Shown here one piece after another: positions 1 through 13,569 of a stretch of DNA of 64,000 bases; position 1 is the first letter of the stretch, and every line of letters begins with the position of its first letter. The notes beneath the pieces are model-generated. The model was not told the DNA's origin. It did not search any database and saw only the letters and a program-made list of their open reading frames with translations. A program made the position numbers and the translations under genes. The stretch covers positions 11,850,268 through 11,914,267 of the forward strand of contig OU342639.1 in assembly GCA_910589415.1 (NCBI GenBank), written 5' to 3'. The stretch is from Malachius bipustulatus (lineage: Eukaryota > Arthropoda > Insecta > Coleoptera > Melyridae).

Positions 1-2139
1 TTCACACACTATACACACATAACACTATTTAATTTGTTTCTATCCTACGACGAAGGGCCAAAATGTAGGGGGGTGGGACGAAGGATCAAGCTAATGCCAA
101 GATTGACAGTCAGTAAATAATTATTATTAATTTACTGACCTTGTGTTACTGTCCGACAAATGTGGGGCACTTGTTTGAATCACGAGTTGTTAATATTAAT
201 TAGTTTTAATTCACTTTACAATGTGGAACGATTTTCCACTATTTATCTGCCGCTCCCTTCGAGTAAGGGACTACGCACCAGCACCGACGTCTTACGTTCT
301 CACTTTCCTCACTCGACTCCGGTGGTTTTGTTTATATTGTTTGTTGTATAATATTGTTTTTCCTTCATCCCCGACGTGCAAGGAAAGGGAACGGGTGGGG
401 ATGGTATTTTCTTTGAACATAGGAGTCCAAGTGAATCGACAAGAACGAAACATACTTAGTTAACACAGAGTGGTAGTATTTATTTTGTAATCGATGGTGG
501 CTGGAATATTCTAGACCTCATGTCTAGAATGATCATTACTACGGTGAATTGGTCCGTTCACAGAATTCTGAGAACAATGCATCATCAGAGCATTCACTCA
601 CAGTACATATTAGCAAAAGGACGTCATCATGTTTAGGATAGCTCGCTGATATGAGTTGTACTAAACGGCGAGTGCGGCAACCATTGAGGGCCGAATTGAA
701 CGCCTTAAGGAGGAGTCCAAGTTCATTACCTTACAATAGTAGAACTTTATTATAAAAACACTTGTAGTTGTATGCACTTGCATACGTTCATATATTATGT
801 ATGTATGTATGGATTTTGTATTAGAATATGGGTTGTTTCATTCATAATTTCAGGTGTAAGTTCCATAAATTATTGACGTCGGTTTATATTTGCATTCGCA
901 ATAAACACGCCGGTTTCCTTTCTTTATTTCACTATCCCGCCGAGGAATGAAATTTTCAGGAGTTTTGAACGCTCTGTCACGCTACTGGAATTATTGATAT
1001 TTTAAACGTTAATGAACTTTGGTGAACTTTATACAGTTAAAACGTCTCTTATGCGAAACAGGAATCGATAGATTTTTCACTGTCATTTTATTTCCTTTCA
1101 CTTTTCCCTTTAACGCTGAAATTATTCAGAAATATTTTCCTGCGTCGTCAAGGAATAGAGCTTTTTCATAATTTTCATTAAGTTGCTCCGATCGATACAT
1201 CGTGACGCTTTATAAGTGCAGAACAAGAGTATTGCAATAATCCCACTAATACATACTAAATATTTAGAAGTGCGCAATAATTTCGCTGAATCTCGATGTA
1301 GCCTAGACGAGATTTCTACGGAAACAGTGTTAATGTAGATAGAATGATCCTCTCTAAAATTGAAGAAGAAGAGGGAAAAAAAGATTAACCAGAGACAAAT
1401 ATTAGCAAAAGCTAAACGTCAATAAGTCCGTATCTATCGATGCGCTGAAATTCTTATCGAATCGTCGTCGTCCTCGTCGTCGGGTTCAAAATCTGGGTCA
1501 GTCGGGGGTTGTGTCAGCAGATGACAAATTTACAATTACAAGAGCTACGCACCCTTTGTAATAAATATGAATCCTTTTCGTTCGAAGGATAAACGGTCGA
1601 GATTGAAAGAACTAGGACAGTCGGTAATTTAAAAGGCCGGCATCATTATGTTTAGTGGTTGTTAATGTCGTAGTGGGTGAGACTTGTGTGACGCGTTGTG
1701 TCATTTTTGAAGCGATTATTCGTCGGTCGGGGGCAGGGTCTAATTATTCTAATCAAGCGGCGGTGTGCCTAAAAAAAACGACGAAGAATTATTATTAACT
1801 GGCGGCGCCCGACTAAAACTCTTTTATCGATTTAGCCCCGTATGAAGGGCAGCTTGTTGTTGCCTCTTCACCACCACCACCACCGCCACCGCCATCTCCA
1901 CTACAAGCATGAGCGGGGAAATGGAACGAGTCGGCCCCCCTTTGTTACTAAATAATTTGGTCGAATTTCTGGAGACGAGAGAATTAAATTTCAGTTCTTG
2001 GTTCTTGTGACCGTCTTCTTCTCGCTCTCTGATCAGAGGGGGCTCGGTGTTTTCCTAGTGATCAAAAATTTTTCACTGTGACGTTTAAGAAATTGTACTT
2101 TGGTCAGTGTGACATCGGAATTGATCTGGTGTTGATCGA
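1..2139. other. Non-coding stretch, no supported gene
   Basis: AT-rich DNA. Around 1680-2050 it becomes G/C-richer, with (CCA/CCG)n at 1870-1890. A 33-codon open frame from ATG 1909 (MSGEMERVGPPLLLNNLVEF) ends at 2010; I do not recognise it. It could be a first exon or chance. Confidence 0.5.
1434..1492 (-). CDS. Candidate terminal exon, acidic C-terminus (minus strand)
   Basis: The minus strand reads FEPDDEDDDDSIRISAHR then stop, after an acceptor-like gactgacccag. The acidic run, encoded by mixed GAC/GAG/GAT codons, and the intact stop look like the tail of a real protein. No neighbouring exon was found. A GAC-rich simple repeat could give the same appearance. Confidence 0.2.
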
Positions 2140-3700
2140 ATGTTTATCGATTTTCCTTTTTTTGATTTGTAAATTTTCAGCAAGGTGATTTTTTTTCGTA
2201 ATGTCTGGAACAATTGCTTTGAAAATTCGACATTTTTGTTGCCATCAGAATAGAATGAGTTCAATTTGGAAATGATCTTTTTTGAAGTGTCATTTTTCGA
2301 AACTATTTGTTTTTCTAGTGCATATAAGCAGATAGTATATTAGCGAGTCGTATAGAAACCTTTCTTGACTTTTTTTTTCATGATACAGTTTGTTAAAAAT
2401 AACCTTTTTTTTTCAAGTCGAAAATGCTTTTGACTATTTTCGAAATTCGGCATCTTTCTTTTGCCAAGATGTAGGAAAAACGAATAAAAATTGCCTCTAT
2501 TTAATTGTTAATTGTCTCCAATTAAAGAAACTTTCATGTCTGAAGATCGCGAGTCGAGTCTAAACCGTTTTTGACAATTTTCGTTTTTCGTCTGTTTTTT
2601 TTTTGCCAAATTTGGCCGAAGATATGCGGTCAATCTGAAGCCATTTTAGATAATTTTCGAAGATCGGCATAATTCATTTTGACACAAGATGAAGAAAAAA
2701 CGATTAAAAATTGCCTTTTTTATTTTGCAAATTTTCACCGAAGAAAAAAATTCATAAGTCCGAAGATACGCGAGTCGAGCCGAAACCATTTAGGAGAATT
2801 TGTCGAAGATCGGCATTCTTCAGTTTTGCCAATTAAGATTAAGGATTAGAGAAATATTCATATTGAAATGTCTGAAGATCGCGAGTTTAGCCGAAACCGT
2901 TTTTGTGGATTTTCTAAATTGGTAATCTTCCGTTTTTCCCCTAAAATGCAGGAAAAACGATAAAAAATTACCTTTTTGAATTGTAAATTTTCGACAGTGC
3001 GAAAGTTTTCATATTCGACTTTTTTGTTTCCAATATGGCGTAGATATCAACGATCGAAAATGGACTTTAACTGCCACACTGACAATTTTTCTAGCAAGAT
3101 GTGTGGAGTCGAGCCGAAACTGTTTGACAGTTTTGTAAATTTTCTGTAATTTTTTTTTGTAATTATTTTTCGAAAATTGACATGTTTTGCAAGCAGACGA
3201 AATAGCTGCCGAAAATGGCATATTTTGAATTGTAAATTTTCTACAATGCAACTGATGTTCATGTCAATGCCTGAAGATATGCGAGTCGAGTCGGAACTGT
3301 TTTGACAGCTTCGGAAATTTGTAGCCAATTTTTTTCCCCCAAATGTTGCGAAAAGAGCCTTCGGTTTTCAAAGAAGATGAAAAAACTGTAGAAAATGTTT
3401 TTTTTATTTTAAATTTTCTACAAGGCAACTGTTGTTCGTTCATATCAATATCTGAAGATATGCGAGTCGAGTCGGAACTGTTTTGACGGCTTCGGAAATT
3501 TGTAGCAATTTTTTCCAAAATGTTGCGAAAAGATCCTCTCGGTTTCAAAAAGATGAAAAAACTGTTGAAAATGATCTTTTTTGAATTGTAAATTTTCGAC
3601 TAATTAACTGACGTTCATATCAATGTCTGAAGATATGCGAGTCGAGTTTTGGCAGTGTTCGAAATTCGTCGTTTTTCATTTTTTCCAAAATTATCAAACT
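2140..3700. repeat. Degenerate satellite array, about 175-180 bp in its best part
   Basis: A recurring block (TGAAGATATGCGAGTCGAG, then a GAACTGTTTTGACAG stretch, TTTTGC..AAAA, a GATGAAAAAACTG-type stretch, AAATTTTC) recurs near 2541, 2617, 2760, 2872, 3100, 3272, 3453 and 3627. The last three copies are nearly regular, about 175-181 bp apart. Earlier ones are diverged and partly deleted. Open frames on the minus strand here are by-products of the repeat. No gene is supported. Confidence 0.75.
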
Positions 3701-6700
3701 TTTTTTTTGAATTCACGGTTTAACATATTATTTCTCAGTAGTCAGTACGAATTTTTATTTTGTGGTTGTCCCAAGTAACTCCAGGATCTTTTGACTTGTC
3801 ATATACATACACACCTCACTCGATCATTCCAATTTTGACCACATGTTCTCTCTGGCAGAGATCGCTGTTACTCGCTGGTTGACTTCTAATAACGAGCCCT
3901 CCTCGCTTCACGTTGCTAGTGACGGCTTAAATCTCTTGGGTGTAGCGTACAATAATTTTCTTCTTGATTGATTTGTCTCAGTGGGAATATATCTTGATGA
4001 TGAATTATTAAGAAAGTACGTCACCTTTTATCTATATCTCGTGTTTAGCTATAACGATAACATAACAAAGATGAATAGTTTACCGACGATTCGTAATTAA
4101 ATTAAATAGCACTCATTTTCGTTTTAAGTACGCTCGGGTAATTTCTGTAAAGAAATAAACAAATTTAAATAAATATATGCATCGTTGTAAGTGAATATTT
4201 ACTCGGAACCATAAACTATTCTTCCTCCTAAAAATAAACTTGAGCACTCAATTTATTTCTAAGAAAGTAGGTGATGATGGTTTAATAATAAAACAAACAA
4301 TAAGCAATATTCGGGAGTATTTCGATGTTATGTCACTTTAAAATTGATCGATCCTGCACACCTGTAATTATTATTAATCGAGTTATTAATTGGTCCAATA
4401 TTTGAATCGAGAAACTAAACTTGAATTATTATTCTACTTCGTAGAGACTAGAGAGAAAGCGAAAGAGAAGGAGTTTTATTAATAAATAAATGTTTATAAA
4501 TTTCGAGGTGCGAAACGAACCACCCCGTATGTATACAAACAAGTATCAGTATTTCAAACAAACAGTGAAGGAGATAGGTAACAATATTATGATGATCAAC
4601 CGGAGAGAGTAAATTGCTATCTCCTCAGGTAATATTAAAAATAACCCGGGAGTTTTCAATCTTGGATTAAACATCCCCCGGAGGAAAAGGAAGTCGTGAT
4701 TGTCATTTCCCACTACACATCTCACACAACGACAGGAAAAAATATAAAAAACCCGACAAGAGTAAATACTTGAAACGTCTCTTGCAAAAAAACCGCAATA
4801 ACGAGAACAAAATCACCGTCTACGTTTTCTATTTCTATTCTACATCCTTCATCGCAATGAAGAAAACGTATAAAATGATGGAACTCGGAACTTCTTGCAT
4901 TTTGCATTACCGGTATCTCACATCCATCTATCCTTCCAGATCGGATGCCACGTTACCGTACCGGGGAATTACTTATTCCCGTATCTTTTTAAGAAAATAT
5001 TATTTCCATCTCCAATTTAGAAAGACCAACATTTTCCGGGATAATCAAGGGAATACTCGTCGCACTCGTCACGTTTTCATTTCCATTTCTATCGATTTAA
5101 CTTTCAAGTTGCTGATGCAAGGCTTCGACTTAACTTTTACAAGACATTTGGCATTGGTCTCTTAACATTTGTAACTTTGTAATTAACGACCCTTGGAGTC
5201 AGTCAGACATAGATTTCGCATTAGAGCAATATTTCTCTTCTCTTGCTTCAAAGTTTATTTGCTGTGACGACGACTCAAACAACATTCAAATTACTTGCCA
5301 TTTTTTGCTTCTGCATTGACTGTCGCGAGATCGGGCTCCCTCTGACTCCCTACAGTAAAAATTCGGCACTAGTTGAACCAATTTTTCGAAAAATCCACGA
5401 ACTCTTAATCGTTCTTTCTTATACATAGAAAGATACAAAAATAGGAACATCTGAGGAGATTTGGATCGGAAAGGGAGTATTTTCCTTCTTCTTGAAACAT
5501 TCTTATAGATATTTTTTCTGTCTGACCAATCTTAAAAAAAGTGAACCTTAAGCATAGCAACCCGTCGTCTACTTTGGAGGAGAACGTCAGATGTCACTTA
5601 ATTTCTTCCTGTTGCGGTGCGTCTATTGGGAAGGGGGGGTGGGGGTAAGTGTGAAAGGGGTTCCTTAGTGGTTCCATTCAGACTATGATAATTGAGTTCC
5701 TATCCAGAAATGGGAGCTTTCTATCGAGGATGACTCCTTGGTACTTAGTTTCTCTGCAAATGGTAATGGTTTCTCCCAGAAGAGTTGAAGGTGTTACACC
5801 TTCTCTTCCTGGAAAATGGTACTATGACAGTTTTGCGAGGGTTGATTGACAGCCTTATAGGCATACCTCAGTTTGTATCAAGGTAGAACTAGAAAGGAAT
5901 CGTTACCATGAGATCTCGATAAGACCTCCAGTATCATAGTTAGTAACAATTTCTGTGTACGCACATTACTAAACCTCTACTTAGTAATCGTAAGTAAATG
6001 TCAGTCAGACAGTTCATCCGACCAAAGTCTAGTGTCTAGTCCTGGATCTTAATTAAAGTAAGAATAATTGGATTCGCGTGAGTTTTAAGGGTAGAGCGAG
6101 TCGATATAACGTTGGGGGCTGGGGCTTAATTGATATGCATGTTGCTCCTAGAAGTGAACTATACGCGACCACGCGTTAATTATTAGAAAGCTTCTTCCAG
6201 GAATCATTTCGCGGATAGTTAATGAATTCAAGGTAGGTAGGTATAATGCGAAAAAGGGTGCACTCTTCATTGCCGTGAGTTTGTGTTGCAGGGAGTGAAA
6301 GGGCGCTGTTGCTGTCCCGAGTATAATAAGCAGGTTTTCATTCTCCCTGCGCTGGGAAGTGTCTAATAAAAATAAAAGTGCGATATTGCCCATAATAAGG
6401 TTAATGGTTTTTCCGACGATAGATCTCCAAGTTTGTTCAATTTACTGCTTGATATTGCTTTATTGCAACATGACCCATTTTATTTTCCCACAGAACCACT
6501 CTCGGAAACTCCACTATTCGCTTTCCCCCGACACGTCTAAACCGAGCATTTAAGTAATTAATTTGTGCATAGTTTTATTGCAGTGCGACTGTTACAGTTT
6601 TCACGGGAACAGTAAACAGCTCCGCTGCTAATACACTATTCTCAGGACATCCTTGTTAATTATTAATCGTCTCTCGTGAAAATTACAATAATTATATCGA

Positions 6701-9700
6701 CACTCGCTTATTAGCAGACATGAATTTTTGAACACGTCAATACCTGTTCATGTAATAAGCTAAGACAATATCATTTAGAATAACACCTCTTTCTGTGAAA
6801 TATTGTCACGAGTCACGAAGCGACTACAAATCATGCAAACAAATTTTTTATTCAAAGTTTTTCGCGCCAAAACAGTTTTCACACGGGGACCGAAAAAGTG
6901 TTCGCAACGGGAGGTCCTAGAGGAGATCGGGGTCAGTGACGAAAATCAGTCTCGGAAGTTCAAACCGATCGTTTATTCTTTTCAAAAATCGATTGCAATA
7001 AGATGTGTGGACACCGGAGATACAGACAGACAGAACTGAAAGCGAGTTAATAAAAACGTGTTCATGTTAATGGCAACATAGACACAGCCTTACTGGAACG
7101 CAACGTCCTTATACTCTTCCGTATCAATACGCATCTCTCATCATTGATTCTTTTTCCCTTTCGTCTATGTGACGTTGATGCTGACGCTCGTGAATTTGAT
7201 TTCGAAGAGCCCCTGACCCATAATAATTATAAACGAGTTTCCTTTGTAATGAAGGAAAAATGACACACGTGACTGCGCGAAAGCCAAGCCCATCCCATTA
7301 GGGGGATCATCAGATATTCAATGTTCAGTTGGAACTTTCTCGTAAAAAGTTCCCCCGTAAACTGACCGTCAGTAATTAGCCGTCTCGGTAATTAATCAGA
7401 AAAAAACACGCATTCGGAGCGGTCCGGAGATACCAGCCCAGATAGAAAATGCGATTTTAATTCGTGAATTATTACGCGATCGAGACACGTCGTCAAGATA
7501 GGAAGATCCAGACTCGATTTGGAATAGACATCAGGAGAGAAAACTGTGGACTAGAACGTTATCGATTTTGGTAGCAAATCGTGATTAATAATTCTGGATA
7601 TCGGAGTTTTGTGAGAGAAAAGGAAAAAGGGATAATCAAGACGCACGAGTGTCTCTTTTCGGTCGAAGGAACTTGGTGATTCCGTGCGCTTTTTATGGCT
7701 TTTACTATTCACCTTTTAGAAATTGTCTGAGACGCTTCATATTTAGGGACGTTATGTTTCAGTTATTGGTTTTTCTAAATCTCCCTATCTGATGGGGGTT
7801 TTTCACGAAAAATTGTGAAGAAAGCTTGAAAGTTTTTAACCCCGAGCAGCCGTCAAAACGCTCATGTCAATATTCCCCTAACTAAAGTCTCCAACATTAC
7901 TTTATTGTTTATAATGAGTCGGTTGGATTTCCGTTTGACTTAGAGAATGAAAGCTTTATTTATCGTAACTAAAGTCATTGTTTCGCGAGTTTGTCGCCAT
8001 TTCCCGGCCAAACGTGTCTTTTTATCTCGGCTCGCGAAGCATCTTACAGAGGCCAACTTGATAGTGGGTTATTTTGCATTTTCGATCCTAGAGGTTCTCT
8101 CTCTAATGCTTGTGACGTGGAACCCTGGTGACGTGGAAGTTGAAAGTAGGAGCGTTTTTCTCTTGTTTGAGATATTTAGAGGCAACTGCACCTTCTTTTT
8201 GTTTCGGGGTAAATGTGTGGATTTCATTCACACCAAGGCCTTTGTGGATGCAACCACCTCCTTTCTTATCCGATGCAGCTTCTGCCAATTCACCAGGCGA
8301 GATCCCCTTCCTGTGTCAGTTTATGGTAGAATATAAGGACCAGGGCTCAACCTCATCACCACTAGTAAGTTCTCATCGAGTTATTATTGTAATTCAGAAC
8401 AAACGTACTGTTCTTTAAGTTCGGATGTTCCATCCATACATCCCGAATACCACCTAATAGTGGTAGTTAACCCTACCTGGCAGTATCCCTAAATAACGTA
8501 GCAAGAGATGATTTTGCGAGTACTTTTGTCTTCACTCTTCAGAATAGAGATGTCTGTGGATGACCCACGGGAGTATTGCGGAAATTAAGACGGTCGTAAG
8601 GGTCTTCTTCGATAAAAAAAATCCAGTTAAATTGACGCAAATCCGATGCGTTTTGGTGGTTTAGATGTTTGCACATGCACAACAGGATAGGATTGAGACT
8701 AAGGGCGGGATTGGAAGGAAATTACAAAATGAAAAGTAGAACGCAACAAGGAATGCCTTCATAACAGAATAGAGAACAAATAACGATTTCCTGTCACGTT
8801 TCCAAAGGATTTCGATCTGTTCTTATAATCCGTTCCAGGTGATTCCTTTATTGTGACTGCTTCCCTCAGTGCCATTATATTTCGTCATGTTTGAAGTTAG
8901 ATTGTATTATTGTCCAGTACCTAATAAGTTGTACAAGTTTATTTTACAATCGTGATGCAGGTAACAATTTTTACAGACTGGTATGTCCAATTCTGGCTCA
9001 TCGATTAGAGTCTGATCGATTATCGAGTTCTTGTTTGTCTCTAATAATGAGGAAGGACATTTCGCAATATGATATGCGTTTAAGGGGAACGTTTAAGAAT
9101 TTATAAGCTTCTAATGTGGGTTGTGCGTATTATCTATTTGATTCCCGCGATTGAGTATTATTATAGAGCAGTAAATATCGTATCTGATTCTATAATGTGT
9201 GGTTGTTATTTTTTTTTTCTTTATATGCTTGTAATCTCTTTCACTTTTTATCGATTAGGACAACGCAGGGCGGTTACAAATTTACTTATACCTGGATTGT
9301 CTTGCTGAGTTTTCTTTTTCCTTTCTCTTTATCGTTTACTTTATCAACTATAAGTTGTAATTGCAGCCGGTTTAATGCTCGTCGGGGTAATAATTTATTT
9401 ATATTTTATCGAGTATGAAATGTGTATCGTTTATGAACAATTTTCTTGCATATTAATAAAACTTCCTCTATTTACGGAATGCTTTCGCTCATTGAACTTT
9501 GTGTCTATTGATTTTTATTATACTGTTACTCACCCCGTAATCACATAATCGATTCCTATAGGATGAATGAAAAGGTCTTCATTTTATAATGTACTGGGAC
9601 TGGTTGAAATGACTCATTTTAGTTGTATACGTGATTTTTATGGCATCAGAACTAATATAACTTTACGATGGGATGAATGGGGATAGAAAGGTCTTAAGTC

Positions 9701-10189
9701 TTTCTCTTAAATGAAATGCCATTTTAGTCTGCAAATGAAAAAAAAAGTTAAAAAAAATGTATTAAAAAACAAATGTCGGTAACTGGAGGACTTGATTTAA
9801 CTGTGGGCCACCGAGGTGGAATCCCAAGTCCCAACTGCATCCTGCGAAGGACAAGTTGTCTTGCATTCCGATCATGTTACAGGTGTTGTGAGTAGACAAC
9901 CCAATAGACATCCGATGACTTTCGGTGGTTGTTTACGCACAACAGGACAGTGTAAGGGTCGTAGAGGCATTAGGGATTCTCATTATATAAAATCTCACTG
10001 AAAGTATTATATTAACTATTTTATTTTAAGTAAGTATTATTGTAACAGTTAACCTTAAGAGCATTAACTAGTATGTTTATCAAGATGTACAAGATTTACA
10101 AGATGTAGTTGTCTTTGTTAAGTAAATAAAATCTAAGTAAAACCCAAAATACTTTTAATTACCCAATTACCAACTACTTAAGAACAGCT
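3701..10189. other. Intergenic or intronic DNA, no supported gene
   Basis: Many short open frames, the longest 131 codons at 4770-5165, all with composition expected of random AT-rich DNA and no recognisable motif. A repeat pair lies in 8.3-9.97 kb and is listed separately. Confidence 0.6.
8330..9970 (+). repeat. Two copies of a diverged interspersed repeat
   Basis: AATCCGATGCGTTTTGGTGG...CACAACAGGAT near 8640-8690 resembles CATCCGATGACTTTCGGTGG...CACAACAGGAC near 9910-9950. Flanks are not clearly shared. This looks like remnants of one repeat family of unknown type. Open frames in 7947-9420 show no recognisable protein. Confidence 0.45.
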
Positions 10190-11350
10190 ATATTGGAAAG
10201 GGCGCCATAGCACCCAAATCAAGATGTATATCGAGAGGGAAAATCTATCAAGACCGCCCTGCGTCAGTTAACAACAAAAATCAGGAGTACACTTTTGGTA
10301 AAAGCAACAACTATTAAGTGTGCCTTTGTGGAAATAAAAGGAGCTTCTGATAACATGCCTCACGTCACGAAGTAGTCAAAAGCTCTCTAATTAAAAGAGA
10401 AGCCAACTACACAGTGTCCAAATGGATGAATATGTGAGATGTTAAGAACAAGAACAGCTGAAACAAAGATGGGACAAAACTCTGATTACTGAGTACTATC
10501 ACCTCTGATGTGAAGTCTAGTGGTAGATGATCAGAAGCTATCGAACCAAGACATCGGTTGCCAAAAGTTCGAAGCAACTCTGTATGACATAATATAATAC
10601 AAATCGTAAGACGTTGATTGTCAGTGGGGCTGTACACAAATCCAGGAAAGACGGCTCTCTCATAGCGTTTACCAGGAAAAGAAAACTTAGACTGAGAACA
10701 ATCATCCTTAGATGCGGTAAACATTGAATAGAAGCCAGAGGTTAAATATCTATCAGTTACATAAGACAGGAAGATTCTCTGGAAGAAGCAATGGAAGAGA
10801 AGGCTAGCAGAGCCACTCGAGCCCTCATGGAGTGCAGGAACATTGCAAGAAAGACCTTGGGATGTAACACAGGTACACGTAATCGCTTGCGAAGCTATGG
10901 CTTGGGCAGACCGACTTATATAAAGAAGACTGCGAGGAATATCCTTGCAAAAATACAGAGCGTATGCATAACAGGAACCATGGCCCACAGCGGCAATTGG
11001 GGTAATTTTAAACCTCACACCGCAACATCTAGTGCTGAAAATTTCCACAAAAAGGGCTTATCATAGAATGGTTAAAGAAGAAACAGGATTATCCATTGGG
11101 ATATGGGGAAAACAACACTACCTACCTAATGAGAAACACATTACTAGCGCCCCCAAGGACTCCCAGCTTTCAGTAGCAAAAATGAGCCCAACAAGTACAA
11201 TCTCAAACAGCGTAAAATGGTACACAGACCACAGGTCGATCAAAAACCATCGAAGGAACAGGTGCAGGAGTCCTGGGACAAAATATTTTGAGCCTATGGG
11301 AAAGCACACCATCATATTTCAAGCGGAAATCCACGCTATAGAAAGATAGC
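10190..11350 (+). pseudogene. Decayed non-LTR retrotransposon with RT and RNase H fragments
   Basis: Pieces of an RT are readable: KTALRQLTTKIRSTL, then CAFVEIKGASDN, a decayed motif A. The connector EEKASRATRALMECRNIA (10794 on) is typical of insect I/R1-group elements. The end reads SNSVKWYTDH...GTGAG-like and EPMGKHTIIFQAEIHAIE, which resembles the start of a retroelement RNase H domain. Several frame changes and stops interrupt it, so it is dead. The exact clade is an inference. Confidence 0.75.
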
Positions 11351-13569
11351 CAAGCTGTCATTAGAGCACTGAGCTCGTACTCAGTACTTGGACTTTGGCT
11401 CTTTCCCTCTCTACGTGATATTTCCTCTGGTGGACGAAGATTTTTGCATCATAATACCGTTCAACGTCTTTTCAAGAATTTTTGGATCATCCAAATTCCC
11501 ATTTACATTACAAGTTTACATACTCCCTTTGCGTTAATAACTTTCAACTGTAACAGTATTTTGCTCTTACGTGAGCGCCTTTAATTAATTTGATGTGAGA
11601 TGTTGATAGAGATGTGTGAACCGAATTAGGGAGTAGCGACACACATCTAAAATAATCGTTACTTTGAGATATGACAGAAACGATCAATTGAAATAATGAC
11701 TAATAAACTTTAAGTGTTATCGTTCAACTGTGTTTGAAACACTTCACCCTTCCTTGTTATCCTGAATGCGATCCCGAACAGTCATTCTGACTAATGGGCG
11801 ATCCTACCCAAATATGTATTAAAAAGATATGCATAGTTCAGTCTAATTATTAAGAGTCAAGTAAAGCTAAGTGAGTTGAGTTGTTTGAGGTCTAGTGCGT
11901 GCGCAGTGTAGTGGTTAATTGAAAATATTTATCATAAAATTAGCACCTATGTGTAATTATCGGAGCCAGTGTAATCGTTACTTGAATACACGACAGTTGA
12001 CAGTTATTAATGAAATAAATTAGATTTTTGCTGTATCGATCAGAAATTGAGACTTTGAAAGAAACCTTTAGTCACTACTTACTGATGGTGTCTACTCTAC
12101 CAAAAAACTGTCAACTAAGGAGCGTTTCGGAGCGGAGTTAATTATAGATTGTGTTATCAATTAATTGGTAGACTGTGATTTTTTCGCAACGGCGAATCTT
12201 GACCTAAAAATAATGCATCGGCGCTCCACTTTTAATAACTTACCTTGTAGGTAAGATATCTGGGTTGCTAATTCATGCTAAAGTGTATTATGTACATTGC
12301 ATTGTAGATACTCGTAACATGTGGTAGGCATAATAAATAATAATGGGCTTTATTTGCGGTGCGAAATAATAATATATAATCGGGTCTAAATATAATAACG
12401 CTTTAAAGTTGTTACGTTATTATGAAATATCGTTAATAATTCCGGTCACGATGCACGCCGGAATTGATTCAACACACCACTACCACCACCACCACCACCA
12501 CACATACACACACGTCGACTATTATTATTATTATTATTGTAAGGCGTTTCGCTTTTCTTGCAAGTTTCCCTTGCTTGCCCCGGAGGTTCTTAAACCGAAA
12601 CATGATTGAACTTTTATTGCGAGTATTATTATTCAGTATCGAATAACGGGAAAGGCGTGTATGGGAAAATTAATTCTCGTTCCAGGTTATTAATTCGTTT
12701 CGAACGAAAGCTAAATATCTACGCGTTGCGGGAAATCTATGCGTTGTGAAAATTTCAGTTTAATTGCTTGGAAAACGAGCCCTAAAATGAATATTGGATA
12801 TTAGCATTTTGACCGATTTTCTACCCACGCCACTGTTAAAATGACAAAAATATTTTATTTTTTGGCGCAAGTGTATAACTTATTGGGATACGTTCTTCTA
12901 ATTATTTTAATTTGATTGAAAAATTATGTTCAAAAAAAAAGTTCAAATAACCGCCATTTTGAAACGACTAGACCTATCATGCTCAAACGTAACATCTCAA
13001 CAGACGGCCAAGATTTCAAAAATTTCAATTCCCCAGATTAAAAACCGCGACCTAAAATGAGGGGACGAGAACGAGTTTTTGCGTAATTTGAAGAGACACC
13101 TGTACTAACGTTTTTTTGTGGAGCTTTTCTAACAAAAATCCTAGCAAAAATCTACAGTCCTCCTTAGATTTTACATTAATAGTTTGAAATATAAAGCTTC
13201 AGGGGCGTTTTGAAAATCGAAAATTTTGAATTTTAAATTTATCCGCCATTTTAATTAATTCCTACAAAAATAAGTTCATAAATGGTTGCAGAAATTACGA
13301 GAGAAATTGAGCAATTTTTACCCTTTCCTACGCCACTAGCTTATCAATAGAAAAATTTTAAATTTTTTTCCACTTAATTACAGTAGTTAGGAAAACGTTC
13401 TTCGCATCCTGTTAATTTCATTCTAAAGTTTTTTTTTCATCTTGCATATACAGGGGTTCAAAAAATATAAATAGGGGCCGCCATTTTGACAGGACTCGAC
13501 CGATTTTGTTGAAATGCAATACCACACTACTCCTTGTGGATATAGTCCTCCAGAAGTTTTTCCAGGAGT
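11351..13569. other. No gene seen; repeat-like DNA in 12.8-13.5 kb
   Basis: Apart from the microsatellite at 12.47 kb, segments such as CCGCCATTTTGAAACGACTA (12952) and GCCGCCATTTTGACAGGACT (13478) recur in variant form. CGTTTCAAAATGGCAGCGAT at 22351 looks like the inverse of the same motif. It is probably an old transposon family. Confidence 0.5.
12470..12537 (+). repeat. Simple repeats (CAC)n, (CA)n and (TTA)n
   Basis: Adjacent microsatellites of CAC, CACA and TTA units. Other simple repeats in the window are (GGTGAT)n near 26790-26830, (TTA)n near 59455, and two (TTA)n tracts at 63610-63670 and 63740-63770. Confidence 0.9.

Noticed and set aside
3009..3548. Minus-strand frames with repeated peptides (RKFTIQN, SFRNI)
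   Set aside because: The repetition follows the satellite unit; it is not a repeat protein.
4770..5165. 131-codon open frame on the + strand
   Set aside because: Composition is that of random AT-rich DNA (Tyr, Phe, Arg, Ser rich), with no motif, no homology I recognise and no splice partner.
7947..8418. Overlapping open frames on both strands (up to 129 codons)
   Set aside because: No recognisable domain. The region looks like a diverged interspersed repeat rather than a gene.
12409..12646. His-rich and Tyr-rich frames
   Set aside because: Translations of (CAC)n and (TTA)n microsatellites.
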